NCBI GenBank assembly: GCA_000969725.1
Contig: JXSR01S019625.1
From: Ophiothrix spiculata
Lineage: Eukaryota; Echinodermata; Ophiuroidea; Amphilepidida; Ophiotrichidae
Length of the DNA: 64,000 nucleotides
Strand: one strand, 5' to 3'
Shown: positions 35,170 through 46,013 of the stretch, one piece after another
How positions within the stretch are numbered: the stretch's first letter is position 1
Layout of the letters: each line of letters begins with the position of its first letter
Position numbers and translations under genes: made by a program
Notes under the pieces: model-generated
Seen by the model: the letters and a program-made list of their open reading frames with translations, nothing else
Database searches by the model: none
Told to the model about the DNA's origin: nothing

Positions 35170-37450
35170 CAGTTTTTAAAAATGGCCTCCAAAATACCGT
35201 ATTTTCATTATAATGGCTTACAAGCAGTTTGTGCGACACTTTTTGTCCAAATTTGTTATTGAAAATGTCTTTTTGAGCTTTAAAAAATCTATATTGTTAA
35301 GAATTATGTCATACGCATGTTTTAAATTCAAAATGGCCCCCAAAACAACTTATTTTCATTAAAATTGACCAAAACAGCACTAACAACCCTAATATAATCA
35401 ACAGAAAATAACATTTTGAGTTTCAACAAGATGATTTGTCCCCTAATTATTCTGTGTCTTATATGTTTTTGTACTCTAACTCTCAAACTAATTGCATATA
35501 CCATATAAAAGGTAAAAAACCGAATTGTTTGCCCCAACAAATTCTAAAAAGCGTAATTGAAATTTGCACTCGTGAAATTTTGAACTTATTTGCTTTTTGG
35601 AATCTAGAGACAAATGTCTGGGAAGGGCTTTTATCTTAGTTTTTTCTTAAATGCCAAAATACATCAAAAAATGTAAAAAAAATCCCACCGCTGCCATCAA
35701 AATGGTAATTGTTGACCTATTTTGGCTTTTTTTTCAAAAAAACAAATCAAAAATCAAAAATTTGAGAAAATCCTTCCTTGACATTTTTCTCTAAATTCCG
35801 AAAAGCAAACAAGTTCAAAATATTACGAATACAAATTTTAGTTCAGCTTTCCATAAATTTTTGGGGCAAAAATATGGTTTTTGTTGTTTTGCCAAAATTG
35901 ACGTTTTTGGTCAAAAACTGATATTGCCATCATGTTCAGGGTAAACTGTGCTTCTTAAAATGTATTTTTATATGGTATACTATTAGTTTGAGAAATAGAG
36001 TACAAAAACTGTTTATGCTAGTTAAAGGTCTACCCCGGTACTCATATCCAAAACGTCCAGCAAAATACGTTGTTATGAGCAAAAAGTTCAAGCGTCTTTG
36101 AAACAATAAATAAAATAATTGATGAAGAATGGTTTAGAGGGTAACAACAGAAACATTTGTCCTTAATTAAGATTATTTTAAATGTTTGAAATCCAAAATA
36201 GCACCAATACTAAGACCTAAAATGGCTGCTAAAAAGATGTTTATACGCAAAACAAGCAAAAGCGACTTTAAAGCAGCACAAAAAACAATACAATGTGTAA
36301 AATAATCAAGGTAACACAAATATGATGACTTCAAGAGACACAATTCTTCCCGTATACCAAATAGATTGCCAACATGTTCAATACTCAAATGGCGCCCATG
36401 TTAAGATCCAAGATGGTCCCTCAAGTACGTTATCATGTAAAAAGATGTGTTTGAATTTATTTTGAAAACAGCCTCAAAATCACCAACTATCAATACAAAT
36501 GGCTGTGAGGGTTACAACAAAACAAATCTCATTATATTACGGTGTTAATATGGTTTTTTTCCCAAAGTAGTGGCTGTAATAAAGTCCAAAAATACCTATG
36601 CCATTTAATCAAAAATGGCGCCCATAACAAGACCCAAAGTGACCATCAAAACACCACAAATATTTTGCAGTCATTTTGGCCACATAATCAATGATAATTA
36701 GGTGCCCGTTTGAAGTTAAAGCTCTGTTGTGAAAAAACCCATTTTAAGCAAAAATATGTATTTTTGTATTTATTTTTATTTCAAGTTTGGTACCATTTGC
36801 TTTTCAAACAATAATCGACGTACTGAATTTTTTTTTTGTAACCCTCCAAGTTATTTTCCAGTAATATTTTTTTAAATATTTGACGTTTTTAATGTTGCAA
36901 TAAGTTGCTATAAGTATTTTTAGGTCGGAAATTTCATTTTACGACCACTTTGGTCCTTTGGATTTGAAACATGTAAACAACCTAAGTTATGGAGAATTAT
37001 TCCTGCTACAACTTCAAAGCCATTGTAATTGATAATGTATGATTTGTGTTGTTTTAAATGATATTTTAAAGTCGCTTTAATTAATTTTTGCGTATTAAAA
37101 TGTCTTTTAGCGCCCATTTTTGATCTTAGTATAAGCATCATTTTGGATTTCAAAAATTCTAATTGCCTAATTTGGGGACAAACATTACTTATAAAGTATC
37201 CCTCGAACTAATTTTTCTCCTATCATTTGGTAGCTTTATCCCTTTTTTGTGCATAAAATCGAATTTTAGCAGCCAATTTGGATCTCAGTACTGGCGCCAA
37301 CTTGAATTTTAGGGATTAAATGATCCCGTTTAGTCCTCAGTATATTATTTATTATATTTGGCATTTCCAAGGTTGTTTTGGTCAATTTGAATGAAAATAA
37401 GCTATTTGGTCGACCATTTTGGCGGCAATTTTGAATTTAGAAGATCAATA
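35170..37450. repeat. Long two-orientation repeat field (AAAATGGCNNCC)
   Basis: Left part: AAAATGGCCTCC, AAAATGGCCCCC, AAAATGGCTGCT, CAAATGGCGCCCAT and AAAATGGCGCCCAT occur on the plus strand at about 35178, 35329, 36218, 36386 and 36613, each near a CAAGACC or TAAGACC-type word. Right part: the reverse complements (GCGCCCATTTTTGATC, CAGCCAATTTGGATCTC, CATTTTGGCGGCAATTTTG) occur at about 37109, 37270 and 37421. The centre of symmetry lies near 36.8 kb. This resembles a decayed tandem repeat in a giant inverted arrangement. Short frames here are not genes. Confidence 0.65.
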
Positions 37451-38073
37451 TGAACGTCTGTCAAATTTTCTTATTATTATTAAAGTAAAAACTAAACATC
37501 AACATTTACAATATTCGCAGACTCTTGAAAACGCCCCTGTACCACGCTAACAAGACATGACAATTCACACTATCTCCCCTAATTACAGATGACAGCTTCA
37601 CGCTACCAGATGTTGATCTTCAGACCAATGTTTGCTTTACTCATTAAACAAATCACTACTTTTACATCACTGGAACTTGACGATTATATGCCATAGCTGT
37701 GTAGGAATACGGTATCTTTTGACGTACACTATTCCAACCTGGGTTTTTTGGTGGTGGTTTTTTTTTTTTTTACATACCAAAATTAATGCGTAACGTTTGC
37801 ATAATAAAAGGAGGACTTTACACTTAAGCCAATTAGACTCGTATTGAGTGATATTACATTTGAGGGAAATCTGTGGTAAATACAGAACTTCCTGAAACAT
37901 AGCAACTGAATTGCACCGGTTTGATTCAGTTGTCTGTTTTAGAACATTGGAAATCATTTTTTCTGCAACATATAAAAAGCTTAGTCCGGATCAGATTGGT
38001 CCGATCTAATTCATATGTGCACAGACAACTGTGACTTACCATGCTTAAAGCATTTTTGTTTATTCTAAAGGCC
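37451..38073. other. Intergenic, no feature seen
   Basis: No recognised feature apart from a short T12 run near 37760. Confidence 0.5.
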
Positions 38074-38075
38074 TA

Positions 38076-38423
38076 GATATACTTTGTCATTTTTGTAGTC
38101 ATTTTCATTTTGATTTTTTCTCATGGTGTGAATTTTTTGCCATGGAGTAATATGTTTGACCATTTATCAAAATCATGAATGAAAGTGAAATATATTTTTC
38201 GCATCACGGCACATTTTGAAATGATTACTCATTTGTAGAGTTTTGATAATTCATAGCACATTACTTTCTTTGGTAATCGTTGCTTTCAAACAATTCCATA
38301 ATTACCTTGGTCTTTTCATTATAATCTGAAATCTGTCCTTGGCAGGTACTGTGGATTTTGATTCCTTTGATTTTTCTTTCAGCTCTATGGATTTTCAAGA
38401 TGGTAAAAATGACAAAGTATATC
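38076..38423. mobile_element. TA-flanked short MITE
   Basis: The ends GATATACTTTGTCATTTTT and AAAAATGACAAAGTATATC are perfect inverted copies with TA outside each, consistent with a mariner-type target. The interior is AT-rich and non-coding. Confidence 0.78.
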
Positions 38424-38890
38424 TACAGCTTAACAGGTACTTAGTAGTCAAGATTCAGTTACCTTTAACACGTTTATTTTTCTATCAGTTTAGGTGAGCT
38501 TGTTAGAGAGCAGCTATTCAATCAGAGTCATTCCGACAGTTCTTAAGTAAGAGAATGTTTGTATGACATTAGTATCACCTGAAAAATCATACAAATATCG
38601 GTCTGGCATGTCTGTGTAAACATGGTTTCATCAGACATCATTATCATGATTATGGGTAATGCTTGTTTTGATAAAACGTCCTTGCGAGGCGATCGCAAAT
38701 TTGTTGTTCATTTGCATTCAAGTTCAAAATGATTTGTTCTAATTCCCTCTTTTCTTGATTTCAAATAAATTGTCTTGATTTATTAACCTAGAATGAGATG
38801 AGAAATACAAAGTGAAAAGAAGTGACAAGCGAACAGCGTGGCGGATTACTTAATATACGTTGAATCAGAGATTGGTTGGATCAATTTACT

Positions 38891-39411
38891 CAGCCGTCAA
38901 AAAAATGTGGTACGAATGTTCGTCAGAAAAAATGTCGAAAAAGGGTCGGGTTTTGGCCAATTGGCAGGCGTCTACTGCGTCTTTTGAAAAAGGGGTGCCT
39001 TACAGGGAAAACTCCCAAGGAAAACTTCGATGCTAAGGGTCGTTATTTTATGATATCTTTGACGTTTAAGGATAAGGACATTTTCGCCAACTATTCTAAA
39101 ATTCCAAGAACTACAACAGAAAAGGCTTGCAATGTATTATAGTATGCTAATGTTTTTTATGACAGTTAATAGTGCTTTACGCCGTTGAGGATCCATTTCA
39201 GTAAGTTACGCTATTAACATGATTAAGGAGTCAAATGTCTATTAGTATTACGCCATTTAGGTGTCAATTTATGTGCATTGCGACATTAAGGGGTATGATT
39301 TTGAAAATTTTACGCCATTAAGGGTTGGAATTTGCTGTACATAATTACGACATTTAGGGTCCGATTTTGAAGTCCTCTGACAAGCATGCGTACCACTTTT
39401 TTTTTCGACTG
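38891..39411. mobile_element. Inverted-end element with internal TTACGCCATTAAGG repeats
   Basis: Left CAGCCGTCAAAAAAATGTGG with TACGAATGTTCGTCAGA; right, reverse-complemented, CAGTCGAAAAAAAAAGTGG with TACGCATGCTTGTCAGA. Between them, TTACGCCATTAAGGGT-like words recur about five times (39178-39360). An 88-codon open frame on the left has no recognised domain. No 8-bp TSD matches. Confidence 0.65.
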
Positions 39412-40490
39412 GCCCCCGGGGATTTCTGGAATAACTGCGTTATCTTCAAAATGCAGATGATATCAGATTATAAGAATACTATATGCGAGCTTCAACAAGC
39501 CACTTGTCACTTTGTGTTTATTGTGTCATATACTGGGATACACTAAAAGATGGATAATTCCTTCATTTCATATCGCTCTGTTACGTCTTAAATTAAAGTT
39601 CCCGTGTCCAACATAACTCATGCGCCTTAATAAGTCATTCCACCTTTATTGTTTAAGGGCACAGTCAATCCCTCATTTTCAGAAGAAAAACAATCATAAT
39701 TTGTAACCAGCAACCAATAAATAAATCCATATCAACTATACATTTCTAGATGTGGATTTACATGTAGAAGATGGTGGTTAGGTCAGTTTGGACCAAAATG
39801 AATCATTTTGGACAAAGGGTCCAAAAACCATTTTTTCAAAATACAAATAACACTGTTGGGCACACATCCCTGCCCAAATGTTGGGCAAAACTATTTTAGT
39901 AGAAACGTGAGTCCATTTTCCATCTGTGGGGTAAAAGCGATACAACATTTTGGCAAAAGTATCTGATCTACGGTGCTTTTTTATGCAAATGCATATGTTT
40001 TAATACATTATATTTTCCAATAAATTTGGATAGACAGCTTAGTCTCCACAGGTTTAGATCAGAAATGAATTCTTCACTTATAATATGTTTGACTCCACAA
40101 TGCAAATTACAAATATCCATTTTATCCGTGATCTTGTTACTGTCTATTTATGTCGTCAATGATCATAAAAACACGTGTTCCTCTGATATGTAACGTTATC
40201 TTTCCATTTCCCGGTGTGCCATGAGCACCATATGTTTTCAGCCGGTATCGGACGTGAAGTGTGTCAGGTGAAGTGACGTTGTACAAACAGTTCAAGCATA
40301 CACACACAATCTGCAGTGATAAATCGTGACATGCGCCCACTGGCTAATGTCGCCACAAATCAAGTCTCCGTGTTCATTTTGAAACCCAGGTGGAAGTCAG
40401 TGTGGTAAGAATGTATAAATAGTTGCATTCTTATACAGAAGCCATATTACTCAATTAAACAAAGTTTATCATACAATGAAATTATTTTAG
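39412..40490. other. Intergenic, no feature seen
   Basis: No gene, no delimited repeat. Confidence 0.5.
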
Positions 40491-40493
40491 ATC

Positions 40494-40785
40494 TAAGACA
40501 CTACTATCGAAAAGTAATTCAATATTCCATATAAAAATAAATTCAACTGACAAGCTATCATTTGATTCGGGATTACTGGTTGAAAACAAAACATCTTTGT
40601 CAAATTTGTTTTATTTATTTCTTCAATACAATATTTCTTTGAAATTATAAGACGCCATTTTCGAAAAGTAAGTCAGTATTCCATATAAAAATACCTTCAA
40701 CTTAAAAGCTAAAAAACAATCATTGATTCGGAATTACTGGTTGAAAACAAACTATCTTTATCAAATTTGTTTTATTTATTTCTTC
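40494..40785. repeat. Imperfect tandem duplication, period about 155 bp
   Basis: Both units contain CGAAAAGTAA, CAGTATTCCATATAAAAATA (CAATATTCC in unit 1), TTGATTCGG.ATTACTGG and CAAATTTGTTTTATTTATTT. The first unit begins near 40508 and the second near 40663. Confidence 0.8.
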
Positions 40786-41009
40786 ACTTTTTATTGTGTA
40801 ATTTATGCATTTTTATATTAAAAAAATAATGAAACAAATGATTTTGTTAATCGATATCATGCAATCTTTCGACCATTAGGCTTTTCATGTTAATCGACCA
40901 TGAATCTGCTTGAATTTTGTGAATGACAAAATTAACAAAATCGCAATAAAATTCATTGTTATTTCATTATGTTGAATTTTCACGTATTGACTAACTATAT
41001 GCTTCAATA

Positions 41010-41661
41010 CACTCCCGTTATAAAGTATTTCCGCACAATTAAAAAAAGATTTTTATAAGCGACCTAGAATCATCAAAGATTCATACCAGCATAGGTAACT
41101 TATCTAATCAATATTAATAAATCGATGTTTCTTTTAATATTTGATCTTCCATTGCCATTAAAATGGCTGATTTCATGGACCATATCCTACACCACAAGTA
41201 CAAATCTCATTACTATGTAACTTATCAATTTTTCATAAACTCATTATTACCTTGTAACAGGATAGAATATTAAGGTTGGGTTGTAAGTTTTAAAACAATT
41301 GCGCAGAAATGTAAATAAACTCAATTTTTTTATGTTCAGATGAAAGAAGTAATATGCATTACATGCCATATTTNNNNNNNNNNNNNNNNNNNNNNNNNNN
41401 NNNNNNNNNNNNNNNNNNNNNNNATTGCGCAGAAATGTATATAAACTCAATTTTTTATGTTCAAACGAAAGTATAGTAATATCATATATATATAATTACA
41501 TGCCATATTTAAATAAAATGAATGTGATTCCGGACAAGTTAGTCACAGGGTTGATAATTATACAATATAGACTCTATGAAAAAATGATGAAAATCGGATA
41601 AACGTCTTTTGAGATATGGCTGAATAAAGGTTTTGTGCGGAAATACTTTCGAGCGGCAGTG
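41010..41661. mobile_element. TA-flanked mariner-like element containing an assembly gap
   Basis: Left end CACTCCCGTTATAAAGTATT with TCCGCACAA; right end, reverse-complemented, CACTGCCGCTCGAAAGTATT with TCCGCACAA. TA lies outside both ends (41008-41009 and 41662-41663). The middle contains a 50-N gap. The sequence just before the gap (ATTGCGCAGAAATGTA...CATGCCATATTT) is repeated just after it, so the gap lies in a tandem duplication. No transposase frame is visible in the known part. Confidence 0.82.
41374..41423. other. Assembly gap (50 N)
   Basis: Fifty N characters. The round length and the near-identical sequence on either side suggest a placeholder of unknown true size. Confidence 0.97.
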
Positions 41662-41778
41662 TACAGTCCGATATAAAGACAAATGATATCATTAATGTAT
41701 TAGAATATGAAACAATTACCACAATTAAAGTTGAGCATTAATAACGCTCGCAGTTTTGAAAATTTTGAAGCTCCACTT

Positions 41779-42265
41779 CAGTTCGGCGGAGCTCACAATT
41801 CGGATACGTATCCGAATTCGGATACCCACGCACATTTCGTATCCAAATTGTGATACCCGTATCCGAATAAGGATATAGATGGGAATCTGAATTCTGACAT
41901 TCCTGTCATGGCGCAGGAAACAAATCGATAGCGCAAGCCGGCAAGTACATGTAGAACATCTTTCTTGCATTTATGATAAATGTATCTGTGGAAATGTCAT
42001 TTTCATCTGTGCAATTCCAGCGGAACAGCTTTGAAACATGTCCTGACAGCTTCTTATCACAGAAGGCAAAATAATTTGGCCAATACTTTGATAGAATTTA
42101 GATAACAAATGATGATAATGTTATTGACGTTTATACATACCGGTTCATTTCAGCTGATTTACCGTTTCAGCTGTTTTTAATCCAAATTCGGATACGGGCA
42201 TCAGAATTGTGATACGGAGTATCCGAATTCGGATGCGTATCCGAATTGTGAGTTCCGCCGAACTG
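41779..42265. mobile_element. Element with CAGTTCGGCGGA ends and GGATAC/GTATCC arrays
   Basis: Left end CAGTTCGGCGGAGCTCACAA and right end TTGTGAGTTCCGCCGAACTG are long inverted copies. Next to each end lie head-to-head TATCCGAATTCGGATA palindromes. The flank ACTT occurs on both sides (41775-41778 and 42266-42269), suggesting a 4-bp TSD. The IRIRIRIR-type frame inside is a by-product of the GGATAC repeats. Confidence 0.82.
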
Positions 42266-42388
42266 ACTTTGTTGTCATTCTCTATACTATAAATGACTTT
42301 TGACAATATTCACATTATGCGTCGGGGCGATAAGTCATTTGCCAAATTTGACATCACAATTGAGTATCTCCGTTTGCTTTCAAACACG

Positions 42389-42660
42389 GATCACATTCCA
42401 GAACACCGCGTTAGAAAAGACCGGTTACGATTGGTTCCCTCTGGTTTAAATATAACACGAGTTCAATGATGACGTCATCGGATGGGATCACATTCCAGAA
42501 CACAGCGGTAGAAAAGACCGGTTACGATTGGTTCCCTCTGGTTTAAATATAACACAAGTTCAATGATGACGTCATCGGATGGGATCACATTCCAGAACAC
42601 AGTGGTAGAAAAGACCGGTTACGATTGGTTCCCTCTGGTTTCATATAACATGACGTCATC
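42389..42660. repeat. 97-bp tandem repeat x3 with a CRE palindrome in each unit
   Basis: Units start at 42389, 42486 and 42583 with GATCACATTCCAGAACAC and share AAGACCGGTTACGATTGG and TTCCCTCTGGTTT. Each ends with TGACGTCA (42470-42477, 42567-42574, 42651-42658); the third unit has a short deletion before it. TGACGTCA is the full cAMP-response-element palindrome bound by CREB/ATF factors. No gene is recognised immediately next to it. Confidence 0.93.
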
Positions 42661-42876
42661 GTGTGACCCATACCTGTTAAAAAAATATGTAAACATCGAA
42701 TAATTAATGTGAATTAATATGACCTGTATTATTTTGATATCATGGCGATGAACATAAGAAAATATAAACTAAGACATAAAAACATAAGGATATATTCTAT
42801 GCAAGAAGCCACTGACTACCAACAAACGTCAACTTTCCAATACCGGGAATAACATTTACTTTCAAATGATACCAGG

Positions 42877-43240
42877 CACTGTGGCGTGCCCATGATTTTC
42901 TGAGTGATGGGGCACAAGCATCAGTTTCCCCCGAATGATATGAGCAGTACTGGATATGAAACTTAAACTTAAAAATGTCTTCTTTTTTTCACGTAGCTTT
43001 TGAAAACTGACAAGCCAAAAATAAAAGTCTCACAACCGCACAGATAACTTTTCCAACGATTTTAATACGTATATCATAAACTATTTTATTCTGTTTTCTT
43101 TAATCTTTTGTCTCTCCTCCCCTTTTTTTTGGTATCTTTTTATTGCCCACATCCCCGAATGGCCCTTTTCTCCCCGACTGACACACCAAAGGGGGGGGGG
43201 GGGCACGTGCCCCGAACCCCAGCCTTTGGACACGCCACTG
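42877..43240. mobile_element. hAT-type element with a G13 run
   Basis: The left end is CACTGTGGCGTGCCC and the right end, reverse-complemented, is CAGTGGCGTGTCC. A perfect 8-bp duplication ATACCAGG flanks it (42869-42876 and 43241-43248). A run of 13 G lies at 43191-43203, about 40 bp from the right end. The 364 bp contain no transposase. Confidence 0.88.
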
Positions 43241-43972
43241 ATACCAGGTGTCCCATAAACATGTAGGAAAATAGTCGTTTGCAAAAACAACAGCAATTGA
43301 AAATTACAAAATGTATAATAGATCTCTCTTCAACAAAACAGACATGCTCGTTTATTGTAGTTTGTATGTGCAAACTCTGGTTTTTCAAATAATTGTCTTA
43401 TTGTACAAAATTAAGATCTAAAGGTATTAATGATAGTTATCCTATAAACATGTAAACAATCTTTTTCACAAATTTAAACAAGTTTGCAGTTTCAAATGCT
43501 ATAGAATCAATGATAGCCTTAAAACTGAATATGTTATTTCATTATTCTTCAACTTTTGCTGTTTGATTGATAAACAACTAATTCTGGAATAAATAAACAA
43601 CTAATTCTGGAATGCATGCAATGCACTTATCCCTAATTTGCATAATAATATTCTAGTAGAGGGTTCAATTATTATTCATGTACTAAATTTAGTTTATAAT
43701 AATTATTCTTCACGATAATTGAAAAAATGGCAAATGGTTGCATATTAAATCATACTAAATTAGTATGCTTTTATATTTTTGATCAGTTTTGAATACATGC
43801 GTTTCTGACCTAGGAGGTATCTATCGTTTTTGAAAACTCAAAAAATAATAATGCTTTGGTATCAACATTTTATATAGCATCTAGAAACGAAATTTATCAA
43901 AAATTCAGAAAAGTGTCATTGCTCAAACTACTATATGTTTTGCAAATTTTTCGATTGTGATATGAGTGTGTT

Positions 43973-44061
43973 AATTTTTTTTTCAAGAAAGTACAAAATT
44001 CGGGAAGGCTCTTGAGTCTTGCCCCCCCCCCCCCGGACGGTCAAAGCTGGTTACGCCCCTG
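43973..44061. mobile_element. Truncated hAT-like end with 8-bp flanking repeat
   Basis: The right end, reverse-complemented, begins CAGGGGCGTAACCAGC, identical to the left end of the sequence at 51101, and a C13 run (44022-44034) follows at the same distance. AGTGTGTT occurs directly before 43973 and directly after 44061. The left side has no matching TIR, so this may be an internally and terminally deleted copy. Confidence 0.6.
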
Positions 44062-44497
44062 AGTGTGTTCGATCAGTAGATATAATTCTGTAGAATTCTA
44101 GGAAAATTTAGATCAAGAAGTCAACTTTTCAAAAGCCTTAAAATGCTTCTTGGTAGATTTAATATAGCCTATGGGCGGAAATACATATTTTGAACATATG
44201 GAACAATTATTCTCAAAAAAGACTTTTACCCATCTATCCTATAATCATTAAATGCTTTAAAAAGGACTTTTAAAAAAGTCTTTCTCAAATATTGTATTGG
44301 AAAAGTTTAAAAAATATTTTGAAACCCTCAATCAACATTTTTTACAGATCTTATATTTTCATGTGAATGATCAGATTTTTCAAAATTTACTTTTCACTTT
44401 AAAAATAAAGATCTCCATTAAAATAGGATTACGTTTGAAATTTTAGTTTGAATCGGTCTAAACATTAAATTTTATGAACAATTTTATATTTTTAGTT

Positions 44498-44640
44498 CTG
44501 GACTGAGTGTCTCCCATAACCAGGAGTCCTGGTCTAATTGAACTACACGGAATAAGCCGCAATCAATGATGATCGGACATGTACAAGTACGTTCTACACA
44601 ATTGGATAGTAGCTAGGGCACTCAGTCCCACGGACAACGC
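44498..44640. repeat. Partial inverted copy of the 25033-25460 element interior
   Basis: CTGGACTGAGTGTCTCCC, CAGGAGTCCTGGTCTAATTG, ACTACACGGAATAAG and ACATGTACAAGTACGTTCTA match, in reverse complement, the interior of the Harbinger-like MITE. The TIRs are not evident here. Confidence 0.75.
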
Positions 44641-45469
44641 TAAAATTATTTAACCGGTTTTTATAGTTATTACAATTTAACACATTAAAGTTTACCTCGA
44701 ATTTCACATGAAAAAATTATGGGAACATTTGGTATCAATATCTTAACAAGCAAAACTCCAAAATAATCGGCATCAACATTTTCAATCTTTTGTCTCCTCT
44801 CAACTCATATTTTTATTTAAGAGTACACAAAACTCTCTGATGAAAAACCCTAAGCTCTAATTCTAACCATTTAAAGCAATCCACTTTAGAATACCGTATA
44901 CAAATACATATTCTCTATGTTTGAATCACGTATTAAACAGAATTCAAAAGATATAATAATGGATTTTGAATTTTAGAAAGAAATGGACAACGGAAGTTAT
45001 ACTAATGTTGAATGTTGACCATGACCAAATTTAAGCAAAGTTTAAGCATTATTGATACTGATATTTAGTGAAACAAATCAGTTAACACAGCTTAGAAAGG
45101 AATGGTTTTAAAAATACTTTTCTACATTTTGATTTCCAATTTCTATACAAATACCATGCCTAAACCTGATGGTATACCGTTTAGAGCAAGTGCTACATTA
45201 CACAATGAGCTACTCCAGATTAATTCTGCCCCCGATGTTAGAATTCTTGATATTTTTTTTTACAACAGCAAGTCTTTATATTCCAGAATTTGTGTTTTAA
45301 ACGAAAACTGATCTTCATTTTAAACGGAAACTGATCTTCAAAGGTACCACAAATTCACTATCAAAGACTCTTGCTCGTGGCTCTGGATTCACAAGAAAAA
45401 GTATATATATTTTTTTTTTTAATTCTGCTTTAGAAGAATTAACAGAATCAGCAAGCCAATTCAAGACAC
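44641..45469. other. Intergenic, no feature seen
   Basis: No recognised gene; a 69-codon frame at 45102-45311 has no domain. Confidence 0.5.
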
Positions 45470-45815
45470 TGAAATTATTGCAAAATTGCATTTTTTTTTA
45501 GAATAACAAACATTGTATATATAAAGCAGGCTAAGTTCCCCAAATTTGATGGATTATTAGACATTATTCAATAATTATTGTCAATTTATATTATTCAACT
45601 GCAGTTATTATGAAAATAACATAAAAAGAATTGCAAAAAGCAATGCAAGACATTAAGCAAGACATTGTAAAATTTCACTTTTTAGAATAACACAGACTAT
45701 TTATAAGCTGGATTTGATACAAAAGTTTGATAGATTATGAAACATCATTATTCAATTGTAGTCAATTTGAATATTAAACAGCGGTATTATCATGGTTATG
45801 AAAGTGAAACAAAAA
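45470..45815. repeat. Imperfect tandem duplication, period about 183 bp
   Basis: Two copies share the order AAATTGCATTTTTTTTTAGAATAAC (second copy shorter in T), AAGC.GG.T, TTTGAT.GATTAT, ACATTATTCAAT and TTCAACTGCAG or variants. An A21 run at 45907-45927 lies downstream. Confidence 0.55.
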
Positions 45816-46013
45816 ATAAGCGGGAAGAGAAATATATAGAAACTAAATATTAAACCAATCACAATTATTCGAAAAATCAGAAGAAATGGATCTACTTAAA
45901 ATCCAAAAAAAAAAAAAAAAAAAAAGGAAAAGTAGAATGTACCGAATAAATGCCGGAAGATTGAAACAAAATATGGATTAAAAGCACGCATAACTCACGA
46001 ATTACTTACATAC

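Noticed and set aside
38876-39142. 88-codon basic open frame as a transposase fragment
   Set aside because: No DDE/DDD or zinc-finger motif; the frame begins before the TIR and overlaps it.
42389-42660. CRISPR-like array
   Set aside because: The units are 97-bp contiguous tandem repeats without unique spacers, in an animal genome context.
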